A DNA stretch of 15,938 bases from CAZHGD01 sp964531735 (GTDB lineage Bacteria; Armatimonadota; UBA10988), in the NCBI GenBank assembly GCA_964531735.1, contig CAZHGD010000174.1, positions 1 through 15,938 on the forward strand, given 5' to 3'. Shown one piece after another: positions 7,348 to 15,520 of this stretch. Made by a program: the position numbers and the translations under genes. The notes under the pieces are model-generated. The model saw nothing but the letters and a program-made list of their open reading frames with translations. It was not told the origin of the DNA and made no database searches. The stretch's first letter is position 1. The number at the start of each line of letters is the position of its first letter.

Positions 7348-7597
7348 GCGCCGGCGCAGCAGCAGTGACAGCGCCAGCCGGCCAGACCTGTCCCCTTAAG
7401 CCGATCCACCGCTGGTCGAGTCCTTGGCGCCTGACCGTCGAGAAGAGGCCACCGTCGGCGACCTGACTCAGGCTATGCGGCAGGGACCGCGCCCGGCCGG
7501 CACCTGGCGCCCGCGAATCCAATATCATGTCCGTTGGTGTGCCCGGGCCCGAGCATGGCCCTGCGAACGTGCGCGGGCACGGTTCCGAGCCGCCTGG

Positions 7598-8677
7598 CTA
7601 CAAGTAGGGCAGGTAGACGATCGCCGGGTTCCCCGTCTTGAGCACTGCCACCGCTGTCGCGGCGTAGCGCTGGATGTGGACCACCGGGTAGTCCTTGTAG
7701 CTCTGCAGGACCGGCAGCCCGCGCGCATCGCCAGTGCCGCCCAAGGCGGAGATCAGGAGGCCGATGCGCCAGTACTCCTTGACCGGCGCGGGCTGCGCGC
7801 GGTACCACTTGAGCCAACGGATCAGTTGGTCGGCAACGTCTTTTCCGCCCTCGTCGGCCAGTGCTTGGGCCTCGCACAGGTGTTGCGCCGTGCCCATCTC
7901 AGCGTTCGCCACCCGTTCTACGAGCATCGCCACGCGCTTGTCGCGGCTCGGCATGTCGGCGAGTACCAACCGCAGACGACAGCCCGGCTCTTCGGCGAAC
8001 CACAGGCTCGAGCGGAGCGCGTCCAGTTCCTGACTGGCGCCGCGTTGGCTGCGCATTTCGACCCACAGCAGCGCCAACGCCCGATGGCACATGGTTCGGA
8101 TGGCCGCTACCTGGTGCGACTGCTGCTTCACGGCTGCTGGGCGCAGGTCGCCCTGGCTGACACCGACGCTCTTGAGGAAACCGGCAACGATGTCTGACGG
8201 CCGGGCCTTGGTGTTGGCCGTGTCGCGGACCGCGACCTGCCAGGCCACAGCCGTCTGCAGCACCACCGGCACCGGCCAGACAGACCTGCTGTCGTACCCG
8301 GCCCAGCGCGCCGCTGCCTTCCGCAGGGCCACGATGGCACGGTCACCGGCCGGGTAGTGGAGGAAGGCATAGGCCGCCCCGCGGACCACGAACACCTCAT
8401 CGGCACCGAGGGCCTGGAGCAGGTTGTCGAGGTGGCCTTCGTTGCGCGTAACGCCCCACAGGCGCAGGCGGGTGAAGCGACCATTGGCCGCCGCCCCGGC
8501 CTCATCAGCACATGCGGTCCAGTTCGGCACGACCACGCCTGCGAGCAGGAGCAGGTACGGCACGACGCCACACCACCGAGGTCGATTGGCTCGCAAGGTG
8601 CCCGGAGTCCGTACACGGGTGCGCCCGTCCTGCCCAACCACACGGGCTGGCCCGTCGCTGCTATGATCTGCTTCCAT
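7598..8677 (-). CDS. Exported HEAT-repeat-like protein of unknown function
   Basis: 359 residues from the ATG at 8677, which lies 6 bp after the stop of the giant gene (tandem TGA TGA, then GAGCC, then ATG). A hydrophobic segment (PYLLLLAGVVVP, residues 40-51) followed by TACADEA looks like a signal peptide with cleavage near residue 57. The N-region before it is unusually long (about 34 residues), so a TTG at 8596, which would give a conventional short n-region, is a possible alternative start. The rest is alpha-helical. Segments such as LDNLLQALGADEVFVVRGAAY and, near the C-terminus, LPVLQSYKDYPVVHIQRYAATAVAVL have the helix-turn-helix spacing and conserved small/Arg residues of HEAT/PBS-lyase-type repeats. 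No catalytic motif is seen. The probable role is an exported protein-interaction scaffold acting with the two proteins encoded upstream. The repeat assignment is by eye. Confidence 0.78.
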   Translation of the reverse strand: MEADHSSDGPARVVGQDGRTRVRTPGTLRANRPRWCGVVPYLLLLAGVVVPNWTACADEAGAAANGRFTRLRLWGVTRNEGHLDNLLQALGADEVFVVRGAAYAFLHYPAGDRAIVALRKAAARWAGYDSRSVWPVPVVLQTAVAWQVAVRDTANTKARPSDIVAGFLKSVGVSQGDLRPAAVKQQSHQVAAIRTMCHRALALLWVEMRSQRGASQELDALRSSLWFAEEPGCRLRLVLADMPSRDKRVAMLVERVANAEMGTAQHLCEAQALADEGGKDVADQLIRWLKWYRAQPAPVKEYWRIGLLISALGGTGDARGLPVLQSYKDYPVVHIQRYAATAVAVLKTGNPAIVYLPYL

Positions 8678-8683
8678 GGCTCA

Positions 8684-11600
8684 TCACCGCCCTGTTGCGC
8701 GCGCCCAGTGGACCCGTACGTAGGCATCGTCTGGTGGTGGCTTCAGGCCGAAGCTCAGGCCGTTGCCCGCGCCCCAGTCCAGCTCGGGAGGGCCGAACTT
8801 GCCACGCTCCTGGAGCCAGCAGTAGACCTCCTGGTCGTCGAAGGCGGAACTGCCGGCCATGAACCCGCAGGTGTCCTGGCGCGTCGGATCCAGGATTCCG
8901 GTCCCCTCTTCCATCCAATCAGGGACACCGTCGCCGTCGGAGTCACGATCCAGCCCACTGTGAATGTAGTCATAGCAGTCGCGGTGACCGTGCTCGTGCG
9001 CCGCCGACCGGATGAAGGCGTTCAGCCCACAGGTGAGCTCGTCATCGTTGTGCCAACCTGTTGGGTCTGGGACAGGGATGAACGTGGTCCAGAAGCCTGG
9101 GTGGTCTCGGCTCCCGGCCCACACGTCATCACTGATGCCGATCACAGACTCGCCTTCAATGTAGTGCGATGGGTGTGTCCCGTCGCCCGACGCCCGAATC
9201 GAGTACAGGACGTCACCAACGTATATGCCGAGTGACTGGCACGCCTTGTAGTAGTAGTAGAACCAGTTTGGTGTTCGAATGGCCGTGGACCAGTAAGTGT
9301 GGCAGACACGGCCCTCGTTGAGTGCCTGGTTGCTCGGATCGTCTGGGTGGTTGGTTTCCTCGCCCCGCCAGAACACCTCAATCTTGGCTCGCCCAGGTGG
9401 ATGCACCAGGGTGTCGTCTGCCCTTAGGATGAGCTCGTTCGGGCCGAACGCCGCTGGGTCGGCCGGCAGGCCTGCCTGGGCAACACCGCCGTGTCTTGCG
9501 CTGCTCGGCTCATCCGCGAATGCGTACCCAAAACCGAGGATCTCGCCGGAGGAATCGTAGGTGTTCGCCAACCTGGTCACCAACGCGTTCTGTGCGCCGA
9601 CCTCCCTCGCAAACACGATGCTGGCCGTCCGGCGGACCAAGTCGTTCCACTCCGGCGCCGCCGAGATCGCCGTCATCTTGGCCAGTACCGGTATCTCAAG
9701 CACGCCGACATCGGTGTTGTACGACACGCCGCCAATCGCCGAATGGAAGGCGCGGTTCGCGAAGACGAACTCGTTCCTGGGCGCCACCGGATCGGCTGGG
9801 TCGCCCTGCGGATCGGGCTCCTTGAGTTCCACATACGGATGGCCGAAGGTCACCCGCCGATTGACGGCCACCATGTGCTTGTTCTCGTGCTCACGGTAGT
9901 AGCGCGTTAGCGACGGATCCGACGGCGGGTCGTCACCATGGCTGTCCTCGGCCTGAAGTACGAAGATGTAGGTACCGTCCTTGGCGCTGCTGGACTTCGC
10001 TCGCAGCACCTCGACATCGGTAACCAGGCGGCCAATCTGCGCCGGCAGGTCGACCTGGGCCACGCAGGTCAGGTCAGGGCCGTACACATCCATCCAGACC
10101 CGTTTGGGCGCCTCGAATCGAGCGTCACTCAGGTAGTAGCTGGCGGTGAAAATGACATCCCCTTGCTGGTACCGCCACTGGACGTCATGGCCCGACAGCG
10201 TTGTGCCCGGTGCCGCCGCGGGCACGGTTAGGAGATAGGGGTACCGCAGCCAGTACGTGTCCGCCTGGTGCACTCCGCCGCCGTCGCCGGTCATGTACTC
10301 GTCAACCTGGATCTCGAACGCATAGCTCCCCCATTCGGTCAGCGTGCGGTCCTGTTGCTGGCCATGCGCCGCAGCGTCGTTGATGAAGGCGGTGACGGCG
10401 CCTGGGCCGTCAGCCCGGCCCTCGATGCGGCAGTAGTCGGTCCAGGTTGTCTCGCGCGTGTCGCGTAGATACACGACCCAGCGGTAGTACGCACCGCGCT
10501 TGCCCTCATCCTGGATCTCGAAGGAGACCGATGGCCGTCGCAGGGGCGACCCACTGCTCGCCCCCGGGTCGAAGAGGACCAAGTCCGCAGTACCTGGCGA
10601 GCCAGCGGCTCCGTGGACCACCAGGTTGGCCACCTCCTTGGCGCGTTCCTCCACCATCGGCGGCTGCGATACCCCGCACATCGACCAGTCAACCTGCATC
10701 CGGACGCGATGCTGGCCGTTGTGACCGAGCGGGACCGTGCAGGTGTCCCAGTCGGCCTTCCACCAGCGAGTGCCTTTCTCGCCAGGCGCACCAGCCGCCT
10801 GCGTGCAGTCCTTGTCCGCGTACCATGAGCCCGACAGCTCGGCCTTCGCGTGAGGTGCGTGACAGTCGTCCAGTTCCTCGACCGTGACAGCCATCCCATC
10901 CAGCCGGCAGCCGGTGCCGATGGTCACCTTGGCCACGACCGGCTGCGTGTTGCCGAGCTTGACTGCTCCCGGATCGCCCACCCGCACAATCTGGGCCTCT
11001 GTCCGCACCCAGTCGATCGTCTGCCCCACCGCCAACGCCGGCCGGCAGGCGTGGTCCGGGTACCCATCGGCGTGGACGTCCAGCGTCGGCGTCACGGCGA
11101 AGTGGTACTTGCCATCCTTCTGCATGAAGCTATCGGGCACGGGCACGACCAGCTTGTGGTTCGTCTGTCGCCCGAATCGCCCATCGCAGGCGCCTTCGTG
11201 CAATTGGCACGCGAGGTCGTCCATGTTGAACAGCATGGTCTGGAAGTCAGGGTCGTAGACCGTGATGAAGCCCATGCCCAGGCCGTTCTCGGGCTGGTCG
11301 TCGTCGGTGCTGCGGTTGCCGTTGTTGTCGATCTGCGCGCACTGCATGCCGTAGCTCACGGCTACGTTCCAGGTACCGTCGGCGCCGCGGCCCTCGAACT
11401 CGGCCTCGGGCTTGCTCTGTCCGTTCTCGCTGGCCGGCCAGAGCGGGACATACGCACTGGCAGTCGTCAGGTAGCGCAGCGTGTAGGCGCCCTGGCCCCA
11501 CATCAGCGCCCGCCAGGTGTACAGCCCGGCGGGCCGGAACATCGGTCCCATCTGTCCACTAGGCGGTGCCGTTGGGTCCCAGATGCCGTCGCAGACCAGC

Positions 11601-13009
11601 GGATCGCTCCAGTCGCCCGAGAGGCTGACCGGGAACGAGAACTTGTCGGCCTCCGGTTCAGACGGGCCCGTCCGTTGGAGGTTGAAGACCGCGAACTCGA
11701 CCGCGCTGGTTAGCTTGATGGCGCTCCAGATTCTGAAGCGGTACTTGCACTTCGTGCGCCCGGCCGCACCATCGGAATCGGTGGGGTCCCACTGCAGGAC
11801 AAGCAGATGCTGCTCATCACAGGCCGGTGACAGCACGAAGTTCTTGATGTCGACCGAGACGACCTTGCGGGCGGTTGAGGCCGGCATCCCACCGGTGTAG
11901 TAGCTGACCGAGATCGTGTGGACACCGTTGTGCCAACCGGGTGCACGGCTGGCCCACTGAAGGCTGTACAGCGACGTGCCCGGCGCGAGGAACGGGTAGG
12001 TGTCTGGCGTGGCCACCAGCTGCTGGAACGCCTCGGGATAGTACGACTCGTCCAGCCTATGATGGGCCGCCTCGCTGACCGTGATGCCGGCGATGCCGCT
12101 GATGCTGCCAGGCGGACCCCAGACCAGCACCTCGCAGGTGTCGCCTGCCACTGTGCTATCACCACCATCGCCAGCCAGACGCCAGCCGCTCTTGTCCGAG
12201 TACGCCTTCGTCCGGTCTTGCCACCACCAGACCGCGACATGCACCCCGCCGCCGCCACCCCCACCCTCCGCCTTGGTCGCGAAGTCCAGCGTCTTGCGCT
12301 CCCCCGCCGCCACCGTCGCCGTCTGAGCGTCCGGATCGTCGCGCTGGTCGGCCGGCTGCGCCTCCACGGCCACCTCGTAGCTGCCCGGGGCCAACGGCGT
12401 GAACGCGAAGGCGCCGTCGGCACCGGTGTCCACCCGCCCCAGCACCTGACCGGCACGCTTCAGCCGCACGATCTGGCCGCTCAGTAGGACACCATTCGGG
12501 TCTTTGACCGTGCCGTCGATGGTCGCCGGCGCATCACTGCTGACGTTCAGACCATTCACGATCAGTGTCGCCGCGGCGTTCTCCGCCACGCCGTCGACCG
12601 TGTAGGCCGCCGTCACGCGCAGCGTGACCCGCCAGTTCGCCGCCGACTGGAACCGCGTCGTCAGCACCGCGTTCGGCGAATCGGGCTGCGTGCTCAAGGT
12701 GGCCGTGTAGCCGCTTGTCTGCTGCGTCCACGGCCCGGCAGCGCTCGGCGCGCTCTCGACCTTGACGATCTCCCAGTACCACAGCGGCCCCTGCACCTGG
12801 AGCTCTTCATTGGCCCGCGGCGGGTCCAGCACCACCGCGGTCAGGCCGGTGATGATGTCCTGCCCAACCACCGCCGGCACCGGCGCCGGTCCGCTGGTGA
12901 TCAGGCCGCTGAGCGTCACCGCCGTCGCCGGCGAGCCGGCCAGCAGGCCGAACAGCACCAGCAGACCGGCGGCAGCGCGGCCGCAGCGAAGACGAGCGGA
13001 GTGGATCAT
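8684..13009 (-). CDS. Giant exported multi-domain protein with HEHGH motif and calcium-loop-like segment
   Basis: 1441 residues. The ATG at 13009 overlaps the preceding TGA (ATGA), implying coupled translation. The same frame is open to 13468, but that part lies inside the propeller gene and is low-complexity. Residues 1-30 are a clear signal peptide (GLLVLFGLLAGSPATA). Residues 31-155 are Ig-like. Residues 161-245 are a carboxypeptidase-regulatory/CnaB-like module (IDGTVKDPNG, GADGAFAFTPLAPGSYEV), followed by a Gly7 linker (249-255). A long beta-rich stretch with several Cys follows (about 256-1190), including an Ig-like part near 965-1060. A C-terminal module (about 1195-1441) has an aromatic run (NWFYYYYK, 1248-1255), the zincin-like HEHGH (1338-1342) and DRDSDGDG (1354-1361), which resembles thrombospondin type 3/EF-hand calcium loops. 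The residues after HEHGH do not fit the metzincin pattern (no HxxGxxH). Base composition looks less GC-extreme than in operon B. A secreted metallopeptidase is possible but unproven; the rest has no recognised family. Confidence 0.85.
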   Translation of the reverse strand: MIHSARLRCGRAAAGLLVLFGLLAGSPATAVTLSGLITSGPAPVPAVVGQDIITGLTAVVLDPPRANEELQVQGPLWYWEIVKVESAPSAAGPWTQQTSGYTATLSTQPDSPNAVLTTRFQSAANWRVTLRVTAAYTVDGVAENAAATLIVNGLNVSSDAPATIDGTVKDPNGVLLSGQIVRLKRAGQVLGRVDTGADGAFAFTPLAPGSYEVAVEAQPADQRDDPDAQTATVAAGERKTLDFATKAEGGGGGGGVHVAVWWWQDRTKAYSDKSGWRLAGDGGDSTVAGDTCEVLVWGPPGSISGIAGITVSEAAHHRLDESYYPEAFQQLVATPDTYPFLAPGTSLYSLQWASRAPGWHNGVHTISVSYYTGGMPASTARKVVSVDIKNFVLSPACDEQHLLVLQWDPTDSDGAAGRTKCKYRFRIWSAIKLTSAVEFAVFNLQRTGPSEPEADKFSFPVSLSGDWSDPLVCDGIWDPTAPPSGQMGPMFRPAGLYTWRALMWGQGAYTLRYLTTASAYVPLWPASENGQSKPEAEFEGRGADGTWNVAVSYGMQCAQIDNNGNRSTDDDQPENGLGMGFITVYDPDFQTMLFNMDDLACQLHEGACDGRFGRQTNHKLVVPVPDSFMQKDGKYHFAVTPTLDVHADGYPDHACRPALAVGQTIDWVRTEAQIVRVGDPGAVKLGNTQPVVAKVTIGTGCRLDGMAVTVEELDDCHAPHAKAELSGSWYADKDCTQAAGAPGEKGTRWWKADWDTCTVPLGHNGQHRVRMQVDWSMCGVSQPPMVEERAKEVANLVVHGAAGSPGTADLVLFDPGASSGSPLRRPSVSFEIQDEGKRGAYYRWVVYLRDTRETTWTDYCRIEGRADGPGAVTAFINDAAAHGQQQDRTLTEWGSYAFEIQVDEYMTGDGGGVHQADTYWLRYPYLLTVPAAAPGTTLSGHDVQWRYQQGDVIFTASYYLSDARFEAPKRVWMDVYGPDLTCVAQVDLPAQIGRLVTDVEVLRAKSSSAKDGTYIFVLQAEDSHGDDPPSDPSLTRYYREHENKHMVAVNRRVTFGHPYVELKEPDPQGDPADPVAPRNEFVFANRAFHSAIGGVSYNTDVGVLEIPVLAKMTAISAAPEWNDLVRRTASIVFAREVGAQNALVTRLANTYDSSGEILGFGYAFADEPSSARHGGVAQAGLPADPAAFGPNELILRADDTLVHPPGRAKIEVFWRGEETNHPDDPSNQALNEGRVCHTYWSTAIRTPNWFYYYYKACQSLGIYVGDVLYSIRASGDGTHPSHYIEGESVIGISDDVWAGSRDHPGFWTTFIPVPDPTGWHNDDELTCGLNAFIRSAAHEHGHRDCYDYIHSGLDRDSDGDGVPDWMEEGTGILDPTRQDTCGFMAGSSAFDDQEVYCWLQERGKFGPPELDWGAGNGLSFGLKPPPDDAYVRVHWARATGR

Positions 13010-15240
13010 GGCTTCTTCCCAGCGCGTCCGCCGGCGGGCGCTGAGGCCGCACCGGCACGTTGAGCCCAGTCGGGATTCTGGCGAGCGACCGCCGCCCAGG
13101 CTTGGGCCATGGCGGCGTTGAAACCGGCCCGGTCGGCGCTGGTCCAGAGCGGCAGTCGCCAGCGCCAGCCGGCCAACACGTCGGGCGGCGCACCGTCGGC
13201 CAGCGCCGCGCGGTAAGCCAGTAGGCGGCCGGGCACCTGCGCCGGCAACGCCTCGGGGCGGCCCCAGCCGCTGTCCAGCGTAGCCCACAGGGCCGTGGCC
13301 GGCGTCCGGAGGCCGGCCGGCGCCGCCGCCGCCGGTGGCGCATAGGTCGTGTTGCCCATCCAGGCCAGCGGCAGCTCGTCGGTGCGGGCCTCCGGCCCGG
13401 CCAGCCGGTCGAAGAAGACGCCCTGCAGGATGGCGTTGAGGCTGTGCTGGCGCTGCACGCGCAGCCACCAGCGGCCGGGCCCGGCCACCACGAACTGCTT
13501 GTACACGCCGCCCCAGAAGTCGCGCACCCGCGTGCGCGCCAGCGGCGCGGATTGCGCCACACCCGCCAGGTCGGTGCTGTAGGGCAGCAGGTCGACCAGG
13601 TAGTCGCGGTTGCGGTTCAGGCCGTCATGACCGTCCTTGTTGAAGAAGTAGAGGCTGACCCGGTAGACGCCGGCGGGCGCCTGGAGCTTGACCCACAGGT
13701 CGGGGCCCGTCACGGCCGCCGGATAGGTCTCGCCGTGGTCGTCCCAGTCGGCCGGCCGCCGGTAACCGAGAACCGGGCTGTACAAGGTCCGCGGGTCGTC
13801 GGTGCGCAGCCAGTGCAGCCAGTAGCGGACGCTGTCACCAGCCCGCGCTTCAAGGCCCAGACGCGGGCGAACCTGGAACTCGCCGCCGAGGCCGATGTGC
13901 TGGTCGAGCGGCGCCTGGACCGCGCACAGGACCGCCAACTGCCGGCCGTAGCGGCCGACCCAGTCGCCCTGGGTGGCCCAGTCGTCGCGCAGGTAGGCCG
14001 CTTGCCCCGCCGACCACTGCCGCCCGGGCGAGCGCACTCGCGCCGCCATTGCCGCCAGGTCGGCGGCCAACGGCGCGGCCGCAGGTGTCGGCAGTCCCGC
14101 CGGCGTGCCTGGCAACGGCGTTGCGGCGTCCCGGTGGCGTGGCACCGGCCCGCCGGCCGCGGTCAGGCCCGGCGCACCGTACCAGCCAATCAGCGGCGGC
14201 GCGGCCGGACGCGGCAGGATCGCGGTGACATAGTCGCCCGGCAGCCGCCCATAGGTGGCATCGGCCTTGACCGGCTTGCGGCCCGGCTCCGCATCGAAGC
14301 TGTGAACGCGGCGCCAGGTCGCCGGATCGAGCACCTCGTAGGCCCACTGCCGATGGCCCAGCCAGAGCAGGCCGTCGGCATCCTCGGCCAAGCAGGTGAC
14401 GTAGTCTTCCAGCAGCAGGTCGCCGTCGACCACCGGCGCCGGACGCGTTTGGCCCGCGGCCGGCCGCGGCAGCTTGGCCGCCCAGTCCGGCCCGCGCCGG
14501 AACCGCCAGGTGCGGCCCTGGTCGGCGCTGTACCCCAGCCCGTTCGGTGTGGCCACGTAACAGGCGCCGTTGCGGCCGACGAGTAGCCCGTTGATCTGCG
14601 CGCTCGGCAGGCCCGTGCCTTGCGGCAGCCGGCCGCTGTCCTCACCCGCACCAACCACGCCGCCGGTGAGCCCGACCTGCACGCCGTGGCAGCCGGTGCC
14701 CAGTAGCAGGCGGCCGTCGCTCCACTCGGCGAGGGCGGTCACCTCGTCGCTGCGCAGACCCTCGGCGCGCGTCCAGTGCGCCCAGCGCCCGATCGCCGCC
14801 TGGTAGCACGACACCCCGAGGTTGCCTGCAAGCCACACCCGGCCGTCCGGGCGCGGCAGGATCTGGTAGCACCGCTCGCTCAGTGGCCCCGCAGCCGGAC
14901 CGTAGCACCGCCACTCGCGCCCGTTGTACACCGACACACCGTGCCGTTGGTGCCCCACCCAGAGGCGCCCTTGCGCGTCACCCGCCAACGCGTAGGCATG
15001 ATCATCGCCCAGCCCGTCCCGCGTGGTGAACTGCCGCCACTGCGCACCAGCGGCCGCGCCGGGGTCATAGCGCCAGACGCCCCGGTCCTCGGTGCCCACC
15101 CAGACCTGACCGCCGACGCCCGCGCAGAGCGCGGTCACATAACCACCCTGGGTATCAACACGCCACACAAGGGTAGTCGCGGACGCCGCTTCCAGCAACG
15201 CAGCTAGACTGAGCAGCAACCATAAGCTGGCAGTGTGCAA
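13006..15240 (-). CDS. Exported two-component-regulator-propeller (Reg_prop) protein with C-terminal beta-domain
   Basis: 744 residues from a TTG at 15240, chosen because GAGGTG lies 5 nt upstream (15251-15246) and the result is a clean signal peptide (LWLLLSLAALLEAASA, cleavage near residue 21). ATG 15309 and GTG 15324 are in-frame alternatives without a ribosome binding site; both overlap the promoter candidate. Residues about 23-355 contain six visible propeller blades of the Reg_prop type, each with a GxVWVGT/LWLG-like strand followed by GV..Y (for example VWVGTEDRGVWRYD, LWVGHQRHGVSVYNG, VWLAGNLGVSCYQ and LWLGHRQWAYEVLD). A Pro/Ala linker (about 355-405) leads to a beta-rich domain (about 420-650, with YRVSLYFFNKDGHDGLNRNRDYLVDLLPY) and a low-complexity Ala/Gly/Lys tail. 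Reg_prop propellers usually form the periplasmic sensor of hybrid two-component systems, but here there is no kinase or membrane helix, so it is a free exported protein. Its stop overlaps the start of the giant gene. Confidence 0.85.
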   Translation of the reverse strand: MHTASLWLLLSLAALLEAASATTLVWRVDTQGGYVTALCAGVGGQVWVGTEDRGVWRYDPGAAAGAQWRQFTTRDGLGDDHAYALAGDAQGRLWVGHQRHGVSVYNGREWRCYGPAAGPLSERCYQILPRPDGRVWLAGNLGVSCYQAAIGRWAHWTRAEGLRSDEVTALAEWSDGRLLLGTGCHGVQVGLTGGVVGAGEDSGRLPQGTGLPSAQINGLLVGRNGACYVATPNGLGYSADQGRTWRFRRGPDWAAKLPRPAAGQTRPAPVVDGDLLLEDYVTCLAEDADGLLWLGHRQWAYEVLDPATWRRVHSFDAEPGRKPVKADATYGRLPGDYVTAILPRPAAPPLIGWYGAPGLTAAGGPVPRHRDAATPLPGTPAGLPTPAAAPLAADLAAMAARVRSPGRQWSAGQAAYLRDDWATQGDWVGRYGRQLAVLCAVQAPLDQHIGLGGEFQVRPRLGLEARAGDSVRYWLHWLRTDDPRTLYSPVLGYRRPADWDDHGETYPAAVTGPDLWVKLQAPAGVYRVSLYFFNKDGHDGLNRNRDYLVDLLPYSTDLAGVAQSAPLARTRVRDFWGGVYKQFVVAGPGRWWLRVQRQHSLNAILQGVFFDRLAGPEARTDELPLAWMGNTTYAPPAAAAPAGLRTPATALWATLDSGWGRPEALPAQVPGRLLAYRAALADGAPPDVLAGWRWRLPLWTSADRAGFNAAMAQAWAAVARQNPDWAQRAGAASAPAGGRAGKKP

Positions 15241-15245
15241 CCCAA

Positions 15246-15251
15246 CACCTC
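15246..15251 (-). promoter_or_regulatory. Ribosome binding site deciding the propeller gene start
   Basis: GAGGTG on the minus strand, 5 nt before the TTG at 15240. The upstream in-frame ATG (15309) and GTG (15324) have nothing comparable. Confidence 0.5.
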
Positions 15252-15520
15252 GCCAACGCCACAGTAGACCACGCTCAACCGGCAGGTGGCGTTGTGTACC
15301 ACACGGCATGGTGCGTGTCAACACGCATTTGGTCAGGCCGGTGCGGGCGCGCCGTGACGCCGGGCACTACGGCCCGTTCAGGCTGAGCAGGCCGCAGGCC
15401 GGATCGCGGGGCACCGCCGAACCGACGGTGGTCCGGTGACCGGCGCTGGAGGCGCGCGGGCCAAGGCACAGTCGATCCGGATGAACACGGCGTCTGCCGC
15501 GGGGCCTCGGTGCCGGCCGG
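15252..15520. other. Intergenic region between the coiled-coil gene and operon A
   Basis: Contains the operon A promoter candidate at 15321-15293. The remainder, 15322-15520, shows only short GC-rich dyads such as CCGGTGACCGG at 15435-15445. I see no clear terminator, RNA gene or convincing reading frame in it. Confidence 0.5.
15293..15321 (-). promoter_or_regulatory. Candidate sigma70-type promoter of operon A
   Basis: The minus strand has a perfect TTGACA (15321-15316), exactly 17 bp, then TACACA (15298-15293, 3/6 to consensus). Transcription would begin near 15286, about 46 nt before the TTG start of the propeller gene. If real, it excludes the ATG and GTG starts upstream. Confidence 0.5.

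Larger units (their letters stand above)
7247..7597. other. 351-bp intergenic region between the two operons
   Basis: Holds the GH2 ribosome binding site, a promoter candidate and the hairpin listed separately. Closer to operon A (7539-7580) is a weaker branched structure: GTGCCC/GGGCAC outside GGGCC/GGCCC. It starts 18 nt after the stop of the HEAT-like gene and may be the real 3' end of operon A. A short A/T-rich patch (7517-7528) also stands out against the GC-rich background. Short frames crossing the region have no ribosome binding site and look non-coding. Confidence 0.6.

Noticed and set aside
4292..7399. A 1035-codon plus-strand open frame spanning the GH2 and CE15 genes.
   Set aside because: It lies exactly antisense to two genes with intact catalytic motifs. 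Its translation is His/Arg/Val-rich with no recognisable domain. Long antisense frames are expected opposite GC-rich codons.
7259..7528. 89-codon minus-strand frame in the intergenic region.
   Set aside because: No ribosome binding site, shadow-like composition, and it would run through the hairpin and promoter.
7424..8197. A 257-codon plus-strand frame beginning in the intergenic region.
   Set aside because: Mostly antisense to the HEAT-like gene, with no ribosome binding site and Arg/Ala/Val-rich shadow composition.
8500..8530. Possible lipobox in the HEAT-like protein (NWTAC).
   Set aside because: Trp and Thr at -3 and -2 do not fit the usual Leu/Ala/Ser pattern; ordinary signal peptidase cleavage after ACA is more likely.
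9248..9260. Short GTA/TAG trinucleotide repeat.
   Set aside because: It merely encodes the Tyr4 run of the giant protein; too short to be a meaningful microsatellite.
9875..9889. Second HExxH match (HENKH, residues 1041-1045) in the giant protein.
   Set aside because: It sits at the edge of a beta-rich Ig-like segment (followed by MVAVNRRVTF), not in an evident helix, so it is most likely chance.
13010..13468. N-terminal extension of the giant gene's frame to 13468.
   Set aside because: It lies within the propeller coding region and is low-complexity. A clear signal peptide begins at the ATG at 13009, which overlaps the upstream stop.
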